The notes under the pieces: model-generated
What the model was told of the DNA's origin: nothing
Databases searched by the model: none
Seen by the model: only the letters and a program-made list of their open reading frames with translations
Translations under genes and position numbers: made by a program
DNA from: Tubiluchus corallicola
Lineage: Eukaryota; Priapulida; Priapulimorpha; Priapulimorphida; Tubiluchidae
Assembly: GCA_030141605.1 (NCBI GenBank)
Contig: JAQGDQ010000020.1
Coordinates: forward strand, 1,200,001 to 1,264,000
Direction: 5' to 3'
DNA: 64,000 bases
Part shown: positions 26,501 to 35,715 of the stretch, piece by piece
How positions within the stretch are numbered: position 1 is the first letter of the stretch
Layout: each line of letters begins with the position of its first letter

Positions 26501-29500
26501 TAGCCCTTGCCGGTACTGAGCGAACTTCGGAACAGCGCTCCTTTTGTAAACAAGAGACCTTACACAGTCAGCGTTTCATGTCTACCAAAGCTGAAAACTA
26601 CTGCACTTATACTGTGTAAGTCTGTGCTCAGTCTTACACAGTTTACCATCATATTACAGTAAGTATTTTCAAAAGCATTATAATTAAACTATAAAAATAC
26701 GACATCATACGTTTGTAAGTTGGCCAGAACGAGCTATATTTCTGGTTATTACAGAAACACAAACGTAAAACGACCAGCAACTACTCGACCTCTGGGACAA
26801 GATAGAAAAAAAACAGGTATATTGTCATGCACAATACAGCACTCTAGATAGATGGCCTAAGGGTGAGGCTGAACCATTTACCAGACTGTGCACATAGACT
26901 GTAAGAAGAAATTTAGATCCCAGTACATCCTTTAATCTTTAGTTTCACAAGTATAAAAAAGCTTAAGGCTTTGAAACAGCCAACATGCTATGAAATTTAA
27001 TCCTCCATACATGTCACACACAGAGATTTATTTTAAGTACCCTGTTTTGTTCCGCTAATTTGCGCTAACATCTAAAAGCGCACTGAATTAGCGTCAGACT
27101 AACATTACATATTAAAGCGTTTATATGTGTTTGCAAGAACCATAAAACCCATTTCCAGTAAGCAGCTAGATTTAATGACTAACTTACAATCTCGTCAATG
27201 TGAGATAACACGAGAAATATAATATAATGAACGTATTGATGATTATTAGGTCTTTGAGTTCTTTATTAATTCATTTAAGTGCTTTTACTATTTGATTTTC
27301 TTCTAGATTTTTGAATAATGCAACACCACAACAAATATGTTACGTACACGATCGGTATCTCCCTGTAAAATATAACAAAGTTGGGACAATCTCATATTTG
27401 AAGAGGTTGAAGGTCCATAACGTGAGAAAAATAAGACACTGTTAAACTTCCGCCCAAGGACAAGGCTTAACTTGAGTGAAAGTAATTAATTTTTCATGCT
27501 GTACATAACCCCGGGCCAGTTTTAAGTACCTTCCCAAGTTCTAATCCATAAAAGGGATCAAGAACATGTACAGTAAGTCTTTTCACGGCAGTTAGCATGG
27601 AACATTTATGGCGCTGGTAAAAAAATTGCAACAAGTTTAGTCAGGTAACTTTATTCGCAAAGATATGGCAAGAAAATGACTTTCTTTAGTTTTTCAAACT
27701 GAGATCACACTTCTATCTTTATTTAGGTCAACTACGAGTAGGGCACACGTTTGACTGTGAAAGTTACATAATTGCTAAAAAATTAATGGGTACGGGTAAT
27801 GATTTCTGTTAACTACAGTAAACTGTCATTTAATGTCAGTTTATTGTAACTGTTTAATGTAATTTAATGTCTTGAACTAACATTACGAAGCTGTAATTCT
27901 TGTATGTTCGAAATTAATATTAATAAATAAAAATGTGTGTACACTACAATGCAATTTTGCCAATCTAGTGAACTATAACTAACTGTGGCCTCGAAGGCAC
28001 CACAGCTTAACAATTTTACATTAGGTTGCCTAGTCACCATGCACACAGTACCAGTTCTTCAGCAGTTAAAAAGGGATTAACATTTCTAATTTTTTTTGCA
28101 TGAAGAATGTCAAACAACCACTTCATTATATTTTGCATCAAGATGAATGACTTTGGTGTCTGTCAAACCATTCGCCTCACCAACCTCCCTTTGCCCTGCC
28201 CTGCCCTGTCACCTCGCCATCTTCACTCACTGCTTTGCCTTCCTCGTCATGACCCTGTCATCTTTGTCAAATAATCTTTCCCGCCCGACCCCCCTACTTG
28301 CCACGACCCTGCTATCTCTGTTAGACATATCTCTCTCTCTCGCCCCCTCTCAACATGACCACATCATCTCTGTCATCCATCTACATCGCCCTCTCTCATC
28401 ATGACCCAACACCCTGCCTCGCCCGTTCTCACTGTGACATTGCCATCACTGTCAAACTATTTATTTCGCCCCCTCTTATCATGACCCTGTCATCTTTGTC
28501 AAACCACCTAGCCGCCCAGCTCACCATCACCCTCTGTCAAACCATCTTCTTCACCCCTCCCCTTTGCCACTACCCTGCCATCTCTGTCAAACCATCTTCC
28601 TCACCCCTCCCCTTTGCCACTCCCTGCCATCTCTGTCAAACCATCTTCCTCACCCCTCCCCTTTGCCACTACCCTGCCATCTCTGTCAAACCATCTTCCT
28701 CACCCCTCCCCTTTGCCACTACCCTTCCATCTCTGTCAAACCATCTTCCTCACCCCTCCCCTTTGCCACTACCCTTCCATCTCTGTCAAACCATCTTCCT
28801 CACCCCTCCCCTTTGCCACTACCCTTCCATCTCTGTCAAACCATCTTCCTCACTCCTCCCCTTTGCCACTACCCTGGCATCTCTGTCAAATCATCTTCCT
28901 CACCCCCTCCTCTTTGCCACTACCCTGCCATCTCTGTCAAACCATCTTCCTCACCCTCCCCTTTGCCACTCCCTGCCATCTCTGTCAAACCATCTTCCTC
29001 ACCCCTCCCCTTTGCCACTACCCTGCCATCTCTGTCAAACCATCCTTCTCACCCCCCTAGTTTTAGCACCACAATGATCAATGGCTCAGTGGAACGTAAC
29101 TGTCACGCTGCCTTTCTTTTAATCTGCATTTATTGATGAAGTCTAAAGAGGATCAAGAAGCCAGCGAGTAAAGTCACGTGATCTAGTGGCTGTGTGGCTC
29201 CAGTGAACAGCAACAATCAAAGCATTGATAACACAGACGCAGCACACAGGATAGTGGTGTGACGCTGGCCGCAGACTTCTTCATAAAACTCAAGTGCCAC
29301 TTAAGATGTAATTTGTAAGTTGCAATGAATGGCTACATTCATGCTAACATGTAAAAAGGGGGATAGTATAAAATTACAGCTTTACTCACAGTACTGAATA
29401 CTAAGTAACTCAAGATACAAGTCAACTGCATGGAATACTCACAATAATGAACAACAATATATATATAGAAGTACTAACTCAAATGTGAGTCTAACTTGCA

Positions 29501-32500
29501 TAAACGCAAAACAAATAGCTATCAAAATTATGTTTATCACGTGAATGTCCTACATTGTTCAACAATTATAAAGAGATCTGCTAAGTGCTAACTCAACTTT
29601 GACTGAAGCTGGTTCATGATACAAGTACGTGCAGTAATACTGAACAATAATTGTAAATAGTGTTGTTAACTCAACTGTAACTGAGATTGACCAATGGTGA
29701 TCTTTTATGCTTTACCACTGAACAGCTATCAATAGCACTGCTAACTCAACTGTGACTGAGGTTGACTCAGTGCACAATTGTTGAACAGCTATTAATAGCA
29801 TTGGCTGCACTGCTAATTCAACTGTGACCGATGCTGATTCCTGGTACAATTGTCTGCTACATTGTTGAACAGATAGCTATTATTAGCACAGGCGGCCCTG
29901 CTAATTGAACTGTAACCAATGCTGATTCCAGGTACAATTGTATGCTACATTGTTGAACATATAGCTATTAATAGCACAGGCTGCACTACTAATTCAACTG
30001 TAACCGATGCTGATTCCTGATACAATCGTCTGCTACATTGTTGAACAGCTAGCTATTAATAGCACAGGCTGCACAGCTAATTCAACTGTAACCGATGCTG
30101 ATTCCTGATACAATCGTCTGCTACATTGTTGAACATATAGCTATTAATAGCACAGGCTGCACTACTAGTTCAACTGTAACCGATGCTGATTCCTGATACA
30201 ATCGTCTGCTACATTGTTGAACAGATAGCTATTAATAGCACAGGCTGCACTACTAGTTCAACTGTAACTGAGGCTGATTCCTGGTGCAATTGTATGCTAC
30301 ATTGTTTGAACAGCTAGCTATTAATAGCACAGGCTGCACTACTAGGTCAACTGTAACTGAGGCTGATTCCTCGTACAATTCTCCACTACATTGTTGCAGG
30401 TGCAAATGACACTGCAAACAAACTATGACTGAGACTAACTTATGGTATAATATAATTGCGTTACAATGTTGAGCAGCTATAAATAACACAGCTAATGTGA
30501 TAGTGCCACGGTAGCTGCACCGACAAACAACACGAATTAACACAGGTATTGTTGTCTGAAGACAGCTACATGAACAAAACTATTTGTGAAAGGGGTATCT
30601 CTGCCAAAAGTGTATAAGAGCACCTGCATAAAGACGCCAATGAAGTAATTGCAAATCACTAACAGAAAGTACTCCTACTCCAAAAAAGGGTACCTACTGC
30701 TAAATGTGAAAAGAACCTATTTGTGGAAAGAAAGTGAAGTTAAGCTCTACTAGATAATCTCACATTGTAAAAATAATCACTGGTCCTGAAAAAGGGGTAC
30801 TTATCGCCAAATGTGGAAAGGACTCATTTGTGGAGAGCCAGGAACAGGTCTACCAAGTAATCTCACATCACAAAGCGCCAAAAAATGACAAAAAGTCAGC
30901 TGTGACTCAAACAACACAATCAAGCAATATCGACAACACAATAAACTTTGTAAAAGAAAACAGACGTAAATAATTAATTAGCACTGCCATTCAATACCAA
31001 AGTCAATGTAGCATGCATAGAAAGACTGCAAGACTTAAGTAAAACGCATGGACTTACTAAAATGGGCAACTCTACACGGGAATTGCTGACTAATATTCCC
31101 AATATCCCATATCCAATTGATTAAGCAGGTGCTCTTAATAAGCAGAGGCAACAACTGCCAGAAGCTATTCATAGTTATTACTTTTTGCAGACAGGGTTTC
31201 CATGACAACGAATACTAAGAAAGTAAAGCACTTGCAGGCTCACCTAAAATATCTAGAGTGATGGTGATCAATATCCATCTACTCTTTGTTTAGAAAATTA
31301 ATAAGGCAAGTTATGCAAACGTCTTGAATATATAGATTCGTATTAAAATGCAAGACAACTTTATTAATTAATAAACGACTATTTAGCTGAGGTGAATAAC
31401 TACGAACAGATAGTTTTTACATGCCAACACCCATTTTGTAGCACATTTTACTGAGCACATTTTACTGAATTTGTATAAGGAAATATAAAGCAAGATAAGC
31501 AGATACTAAACGAACATCTTTGCCATACGGAATCTGAGATTTCAGAAAATTGAAAATTTAGAAAACAAGAGAACTCTTGTCAACAACCTCATGAACAAAG
31601 CAATCAGCAAAAGACTGCAAAGTCTAAGAACTTTTATCATTGACAATCTCAAAAGTAAGATCTTAAATCACCCAAATTATTAGCTTGCAAGGAAAGAGCT
31701 CAGCAGCAAGGAGTTTAGAAGATTGCCAAACTGTGTGTAACTGTGAGAATTTTAAAAAAGACTAGGAGAAGGAACCTTATAAAACAAGGACCTGTGTCAA
31801 CAACGAGGTCTGGGTATAGGCAAGTATTGTCAAACACTTTAAATATTAAAGAAAATCATACATAAAGACCAGCTACTGAGTCTAAAAAATCGGGCTCAAG
31901 AATAAGTGCTAAAACCATACATTCAGTACCACAGGCTATACAAAAAAGTGAAAGAAGGTATTTATAAGCTGTACCCAATTAACATCAAGTCTTACATTGT
32001 TCTACTACATCTGTTAACAATTTAAGTCAATTAACATTGTTATTATATTGACTTAGCAGACAAAATACAAATTCGATTAAATAAAATTCAATAAAAAAAT
32101 TAGGACATTCACATCCATACAATATCAAATTAAATTAAAAGTATTAAGCACATCAAACACTGGATTGAAATCTGAATTAAATTCTACAGCTAGTAGTTAT
32201 TACAAGACTTCAAAAACAGAAACTCTGGCACGCAAGTAAAATGCACGTAATAACTGCGGCCTAGTGGACTTAGCTGCACTATACACTATTACACTATGCT
32301 CAATTCATTTCAGTTCTGTTTTATTTGCACAAATACATACAATGTACATTGGCAAAGCAATACACGTTAAATACTACATAAACCTAAAAAAATCATAATA
32401 GGCTGTGGGTAAAGTTATTTTCCACAGGCAAATGTGAACAAGTGGCATACTGATACCAAAATCACAGTTACATAAAAATTGTATAATTTAGCAATAAAAA

Positions 32501-33470
32501 AAGAAAAATGACTTGAAAGTAGTAGGTATCTGTACCAGCTTTTTAAATGAAAGATTATAAAAAATAACATAATTAGAGTTGAAAATAATTTGGTTAGAGT
32601 CTGCTGCCAAAGTGCTGATTTCTTCTTCCCTAGGAACAGGAGTTGTTGCCAAAGTCCAGTATGTCCAGTAAGTCCACTATAGTCGCACTTAGTGGACTTA
32701 TACTATACACTACTCCTTTTTGTCTTTTGTTTTTCTTTTTTCCGATGTGTCCTTGGCGAAATGCGGCAGTCTAAACTGTGATTAGTAAGCATTAGTAATT
32801 TGCCGTATTCATTTGCATTTTTCTCACAGACTCAGTGTAAGTCTCTATTCAGTGTAATAATAAATAAATAAACTTGAAACTTGCTCGTGTTTAACACGAT
32901 GTAGATTAAACAGTGGTGTGGGTTGTTCATTTATATCATGTTCAATGGCTTGTCCTTGTCAAAGTTGGGCGGCCACCTTAATTCGGCAATTTCGATGGCC
33001 TAAAATACTATTCAAGCACTATTCAAAAAAAATGTTCCACTAACCAACAGGGAACAAGAGTAGGCCTAACATTAGAAACAAACACGAATTGAGTTATCAG
33101 AAAAAAACCCGTTTGGGCAATTTCGTGTTTCAGCTGCCAATCTAAATGGTGCTGTTCTCTCTACCTACTTTAATCAACATTATGGCAACATTTCATACAG
33201 GTTTAGTCAATAATAAATTTTTATAAAGCAAGAGTTGTAAACTTGCAATAATACGCCGGCCGGCAGCGAGCATGCCTCTCTGTGTACAGTTCGCACAGCC
33301 TCGCTTAGCTACGCGAATACATCAATGTGATGCAAAGGTTCAAATTGATTTCGGCACGTTACCTGAAATTCATACTGTAGTATTTCATTGTCATCCAATA
33401 GCCGGATTGTACATTTGTAATCCACGTTAAGTGTGCTCTTACTTCCGAATCTGAGACGTCTTAACGACAT
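8174..33470 (-). CDS. FRMD5: FRMD5/FRMD3-like FERM-domain membrane protein, 14 coding exons, 543 residues
   Basis: This gene encodes a band-4.1 superfamily protein expected at the inner face of the plasma membrane, where FRMD3/5 proteins link membrane and cytoskeleton and act at cell junctions. Exons in transcript order are 33470-33363, 22154-22050, 19230-19188, 18078-17902, 17000-16877, 16201-16114, 15615-15527, 14693-14630, 14351-14263, 13311-13225, 12480-12412, 11346-11270, 9906-9728 and 8506-8174. Every junction is GT/AG and all phases agree, giving 1632 bp. Residues 19-105 are the FERM F1 lobe ([21 protein letters not shown]), 110-215 the F2 lobe ([16 protein letters not shown]), 216-300 the F3/PH-like lobe ([11 protein letters not shown]), and 315-348 the FERM-adjacent region ([15 protein letters not shown]). 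A hydrophobic helix spans about 492-512, then [10 protein letters not shown], which matches the FRMD3/5 tail [22 protein letters not shown] and AAYIIQSEVGDYD resemble FRMD5 slightly more than FRMD3. It is probably the single invertebrate FRMD3/5 orthologue. Confidence 0.93.
8507..9727 (-). other. FRMD5-like intron 13
   Basis: This is an AT-rich intron containing the 31-bp tandem repeat at 9247-9339. I see nothing else in it. Confidence 0.6.
9247..9339 (+). repeat. 31-bp tandem repeat, three copies
   Basis: Copies start at 9247, 9278 and 9309. Each contains GTACAGTGCACAAAG followed by (CTG/CCA)TTGCTA. It is intronic. Confidence 0.85.
9728..9906 (-). CDS. FRMD5: FRMD5-like exon 13
   Basis: This is an acidic, proline- and threonine-rich linker ([24 protein letters not shown]), presumably disordered. 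Acceptor TTTTTAG, donor CAG|GTAACA. Assignment rests on open frame, splice sites and phase. Confidence 0.8.
10749..11186. mobile_element. hAT MITE with perfect 8-bp target duplication
   Basis: The direct repeat ATCATCTA at 10741-10748 and 11187-11194 flanks inverted ends CAGGAGCGTATTAA and, inward from the right, CAGGGGTGTATCAA. The 438-bp interior has no transposase. It lies in FRMD5 intron 12, 84 bp below exon 12. Confidence 0.88.
11270..11346 (-). CDS. FRMD5: FRMD5-like exon 12
   Basis: It encodes [20 protein letters not shown] and KEITH. This basic segment lies after the FERM-adjacent region and may contact acidic lipids. There is no close family match, but phase 2 in and phase 1 out fit both neighbours. 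Confidence 0.8.
11757..11972. repeat. Long foldback (hairpin) in FRMD5 intron 11
   Basis: The arm 11757-11852 is nearly the reverse complement of 11877-11972. Matching blocks from the outside in are TTAAT..AATTTCA, CATTGCA, ATTATTAAAAG, CTGTAAATGCA, CTGATCACA and ATGAATTTCT or its one-base variant. The loop is about 24 nt. It may be a foldback MITE or could be transcribed as a hairpin in the FRMD5 pre-mRNA. Confidence 0.88.
12412..12480 (-). CDS. FRMD5: FRMD5-like exon 11
   Basis: It encodes [20 protein letters not shown] then FA, matching the FERM-adjacent sequence SGRVAKEVxxxxxKxxREPPE of human FRMD3/5. Acceptor CTCTAG, donor CCAG|GTATGA. Confidence 0.94.
12600..13085 (+). mobile_element. 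LINE fragment, end of reverse transcriptase ORF
   Basis: On the plus strand, antisense to FRMD5, frames read [20 protein letters not shown], then [20 protein letters not shown]. This is the region after the reverse-transcriptase catalytic core in RTE/craCR1-type LINEs. After a frame shift it continues with [18 protein letters not shown]. It is the same family as the fragment at 34948-35715. It is broken by stops and truncated at both ends. Confidence 0.8.
13225..13311 (-). CDS. FRMD5: FRMD5-like exon 10
   Basis: It encodes [18 protein letters not shown], then [10 protein letters not shown] at the start of the FERM-adjacent region. The linker (SSGTSG) is serine-rich where FRMD5 has VRTVSSSNLF. 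Acceptor TTTCAG, donor ATAG|GTAATG. Confidence 0.92.
13747..14235. mobile_element. hAT MITE inserted beside the exon 9 splice donor
   Basis: Ends CAGGGCCTATTTCAG and CAGGCCCTATTTCAG (read inward) are flanked by TGTTTAGT at 13739-13746 and TGTTTAGC at 14236-14243, an 8-bp duplication with one change. The interior is GC-rich with a poly-G run near 13805. The outer copy of the duplication ends 19 bp from FRMD5 exon 9. Confidence 0.9.
14263..14351 (-). CDS. FRMD5: FRMD5-like exon 9
   Basis: It encodes [20 protein letters not shown], then CAVEQKTFF, the C-terminal helix of the F3 lobe. The donor is TTTAC|GTAAGT. A hAT MITE begins 19 bp inside the following intron. Confidence 0.95.
14630..14693 (-). 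CDS. FRMD5: FRMD5-like exon 8
   Basis: This short exon encodes [20 protein letters not shown] and a final E, matching the family pattern WPDVxKLxFEGKTF. The donor GAA|GTAGGT is chosen over a second GT 4 bp on because it keeps phase with exon 9. Confidence 0.9.
15527..15615 (-). CDS. FRMD5: FRMD5-like exon 7
   Basis: The F3 lobe starts here: [19 protein letters not shown], then [11 protein letters not shown]. The tryptophan codon is split by the donor TG|GTGAGT and completed by exon 8. Confidence 0.94.
15694..15800 (+). mobile_element. SINE relic with a 5S rRNA-like body
   Basis: The stretch GAAGTTAAGCAATGCTAAGC, then GATGGGTGACTGCTAGG and ending ACTGTAGGC follows the 3' half of eukaryotic 5S rRNA (GTTAAGCA, GGATGGGTGACCGC, TGTAGGC). 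Just before it TAGCTGAATGGTTACAG looks like a tRNA A-box region, so this may be a hybrid tRNA/5S SINE. It is in FRMD5 intron 6 and is too diverged to be a functional 5S gene. Confidence 0.7.
16114..16201 (-). CDS. FRMD5: FRMD5-like exon 6
   Basis: It encodes [18 protein letters not shown] and [10 protein letters not shown]. The TYGVDPHP motif is a family hallmark at the F2/F3 boundary. Acceptor TTTCAG, donor AAG|GTACGA. Confidence 0.95.
16877..17000 (-). CDS. FRMD5: FRMD5-like exon 5
   Basis: It encodes [18 protein letters not shown] and, at the end, [10 protein letters not shown]. This is the acyl-CoA-binding-like helical F2 lobe. Acceptor CTTACAG, donor AAG|GTTAGT. Confidence 0.95.
17902..18078 (-). 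CDS. FRMD5: FRMD5-like exon 4
   Basis: This 177-bp exon opens the F2 lobe with [20 protein letters not shown] and ends with [10 protein letters not shown]. The donor is CAGT|GTACGT, so the split codon finishes as serine in the next exon. Confidence 0.95.
19188..19230 (-). CDS. FRMD5: FRMD5-like exon 3 (43-bp micro-exon)
   Basis: It encodes [14 protein letters not shown] and the first base of a glycine codon. Human FRMD3/5 have HWLExxKSxxKQ here. Acceptor TTTCTAG and donor AAAG|GTACAT; phase 0 in, phase 1 out. Confidence 0.92.
19495..19605 (-). mobile_element. tRNA-derived SINE-like fragment
   Basis: On the minus strand, ACTGGTAGCTGAACTGCCAG is followed about 40 nt later by the B-box-like GGATTCAAATCCTGG. 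No intact cloverleaf can be drawn with confidence. It lies in FRMD5 intron 2. Confidence 0.5.
21280..21810. repeat. Inverted minisatellite of about 21-bp units
   Basis: From 21280 to 21475 degenerate units of the type GAAGCCATGTACAAGCACC run in one direction. From 21510 to 21810 the reverse-complement units (GGCTTCAGATGTTTCTACAT) run in the other. The halves could fold against each other across a roughly 35-bp centre. Confidence 0.85.
22050..22154 (-). CDS. FRMD5: FRMD5-like exon 2
   Basis: The exon has 35 codons, an acceptor TTTACAG and donor AGG|GTAACT, both phase 0. It encodes [20 protein letters not shown] then [10 protein letters not shown], the most conserved part of the F1 lobe. Confidence 0.95.
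22689..23038. mobile_element. hAT MITE, CAGGGCC type, diverged target duplication
   Basis: Ends CAGGGCCAAATTACG and CAGGACCGAGTTATC (inward) are flanked by GACATACC and GACACAAC, an 8-bp repeat with two mismatches. Inside are GAGGCCCCTAGGC and its complement, typical of this MITE type. Confidence 0.78.
23448..23600. repeat. ATC/ACC trinucleotide microsatellite
   Basis: This is a compound (CAT)n-(CAC)n tract with interspersed AAC units. Frames through it encode only homopolymers. Confidence 0.9.
23823..24095. mobile_element. hAT MITE, CAGGGCC type, short
   Basis: The left end CAGGGCCATCTTAAC and right end TGGGCGTCTTAACGG (inward) are similar. Flanks CGCAAAAG and CACAAGAG match at 6 of 8 positions. 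It shares the GGCCCCTAGGCAAAG motif with the element at 22689. Confidence 0.65.
25080..25219. repeat. Imperfect foldback, about 56-bp arms
   Basis: TTCATAAACCATCA at 25081 recurs in reverse complement at 25206-25219, and the arms continue through AAAACACATTT..CTCA with roughly 70% matches. The loop is about 30 nt. It is probably a foldback MITE relic. Confidence 0.75.
28150..29060 (+). repeat. 50-bp pyrimidine-rich tandem array
   Basis: From about 28530 the unit CCATCTCTGTCAAACCATCT followed by TCCTCACCCCTCCCCTTTGC is repeated about 10 times nearly unchanged. From 28150 to 28530 related but diverged units are longer and irregular. The plus strand is C+T rich. The unit has no stop codon in any plus-strand frame, so long open frames here are artefacts. 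Confidence 0.93.
29590..30500 (+). repeat. About 88-bp tandem array
   Basis: Units contain TCAACTGTAACCGATGCTGA, CTGCTACATTGTTGAACA and AGCTATTAATAGCACAGGC. About nine copies are present; those from 29820 to 30360 are most alike and the edges are diverged. Confidence 0.9.
33363..33470 (-). CDS. FRMD5: FRMD5-like exon 1 (start codon)
   Basis: The exon has 36 codons from ATG at 33470 and ends CAG|GTAACG. It reads [10 protein letters not shown], then [13 protein letters not shown], the first strand of the FERM F1 lobe. The homologue's first exon also breaks just before RDxxGQ. The start is supported by family length and phase 0. Confidence 0.88.
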
Positions 33471-33623
33471 GTTTACAAAACACAATCACCAAAAACATTA
33501 ACACCTGCTTTGCCTTATACACTTCTCGCTGTTTCAGAACAAATGCGTTAATACTGGACTGTTGGTAGTCTGCCGCGGCAGAATGATAAAGGTTATTGAT
33601 TGTGTTTTTTCACCTGTGTCCGT

Positions 33624-33634
33624 GGCGCCATCTT
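33624..33634 (-). promoter_or_regulatory. YY1-like AAGATGGCGCC motif upstream of FRMD5 start
   Basis: AAGATGGCGCC on the minus strand, 155 bp above the FRMD5 ATG, resembles the YY1 element often found just downstream of animal transcription starts. It sits in a small CpG-containing patch. It suggests the FRMD5 promoter is close, but there is no TATA box or other proof. Confidence 0.35.
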
Positions 33635-34444
33635 CGCGCAAAAAATGTAATATACCAGATAGCAGAATTTTAAGAAAAATAGAAACCCGGATTGTAGTAG
33701 AAGAGAAAGGATAAGATCTGAACATTTAAACTGTATAGCTAGGGAAATTAAAGTGCGAGGATAAAGTATTCAGCTTAACTTATCATATTCTCTGTAGCTT
33801 GACCGTGAACAAAGTAAAAAAACTATAAATTCCTGCACTATTACCTGGAAATCGGGACATTGTTATTCGTTGACTATATTTTTAATTTTTAAACATATCA
33901 CTCCATAGGAAGCCAGTAGTCACTCAATATGAGAGGCTACGGTAAAAAGTTCAGAGAAATAAAATTTATATAACTACTTTGGTAGTTACATAAGTTGGCG
34001 TTCTTTTTTAATCGAAAGAGGCTGACAGATGCAGCTTTTGGCGAAAGAATTCCAGGCACAGAATTCCATAAATAATAAGCTCGAGAAAAAACCAGATTTA
34101 TAAACAGCTGCCTGCATGTAGAAGCCCATGATAAGCCTATACAACGCACAAAAACGGATACAAGAACTTAACCAACACGTTTCGGGAATTGAATTGTGTG
34201 AATCATTATGGGACTGAAACAAATAAAATGCTGAATGTTGAAGCCATAAAGGAGCAAAAATATAAAATTTTACCAGTTAATATAAATGAATAGGAACAAA
34301 ACGAGAGAAAAATAAAGAAAAGGTCTAAAACACAGAAAAAGCAAAACCCATATAATTTTTGGTGACTGAGAAGTAGACAAAGGTCTATACGTAAGGTTGG
34401 AAAATTATATAAGAAAAGAAATTTTATAAATGTTACAATAACAG

Positions 34445-34470
34445 CTATATATATATATATATATATATAG
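34445..34470. repeat. (TA)n microsatellite
   Basis: This is an uninterrupted AT/TA dinucleotide tract. Confidence 0.9.
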
Positions 34471-34611
34471 TGCAGTAAATTCTATGAATGAACTGGTCAG
34501 TTCTGAACAACAATGAAACATAGTTTCACACATTGTTCATATTTCGTAGTACGCATTATTTTTTCTGTTGCTTCTCAAGTCTAGTGCTAGTAGTGTAAAT
34601 AGTTTACAATT

Positions 34612-34905
<294 letters not shown>

Positions 34906-34947
34906 CCCAGCTTCCTAACGTGAGCAGCTAATATTAATATTAACCAT

Positions 34948-35715
34948 AGACCTGCAATATGCATGGATAGCAAAAACCAAAGATGAAATAGATGATGTCA
35001 AAATCAAACTAGAAACAAAATTAAAAGAAATGGCTATCGTACTAAATAAAGATAAAACAGAAAAGTGTAACATGAAAAATAATGGAAAAGATGCGTGGAG
35101 GAAATGTAAGTAGTTAGGCTGTCTTCTAGCAACAGATGAAGATATTTAAAGAAGAAAAATCCTAGCACTAGCTGCATATTCCAAATTAACAAAAAATTTT
35201 GAAAGTAAGAGGAACAGTTCCGATACAAAATTAAGAATCTTTGCTGCACTGTGGAAACTGTGTTTTTCTATAACTCAGAATTATGGACAATTAAGGCACA
35301 ACACGAATCAGAAATTAATACATTTCAGAGAAGAAACTACAGGAACATTCTAGGAATAAAATGGCCAAAGCAAATATCAAACCAGGATCTGTACAATAAA
35401 GTTAAGGCAGAGGAATGAACAATTAAAATCAAAAGGAGAAGATTAAGATGGATAGGACATGTTATGAGACTACCAGATGACGATCCATTAAAGTTAACTT
35501 TCAAAGAAGCACTGCAGAAAGAAAAGAAACCGTAAGGAGGACAGCTGCTGACTTATATCAATTTCATCCAAAAAGATCGTATCAACACACCCTTACATAT
35601 CAAAAATGCAGAGACATGGAAGGTTGCAGGTGATAGGGCAGCATGGAGTAAAGTGATCAGGAGGGTCATGTCAAACGACGTGTGACTCCAGAGATGATGA
35701 TGATGATGATGATGT
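34948..35715 (+). mobile_element. LINE 3' fragment with GAT-repeat tail
   Basis: Translation gives DLQYAWIAKTKDEIDDVKIK (just after a degraded catalytic YADD), LGIKWPKQISNQDLYNKV, and RRRLRWIGHVMRLPDDDP, the typical end of RTE/craCR1-like LINE ORFs. There are several in-frame stops and shifts. It ends in a (GAT)n tract at 35694-35715, a usual LINE 3' tail. Confidence 0.85.

Larger units (their letters stand above)
22155..33362 (-). other. FRMD5-like intron 1 (11.2 kb)
   Basis: This very long first intron contains two hAT MITEs, a CAT/CAC microsatellite, a foldback, and the 50-bp and 88-bp arrays. I found no further coding exon in it. A GC-rich patch (GCCGGCCGGCAGCGAGC) near 33257 stands out from the AT-rich context and could be regulatory. 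Confidence 0.6.

Noticed and set aside
28355-29136. Overlapping open frames of 148 to 240 codons
   Set aside because: They are three readings of the same 50-bp tandem array, which simply lacks stops; no known motif and no splice context.
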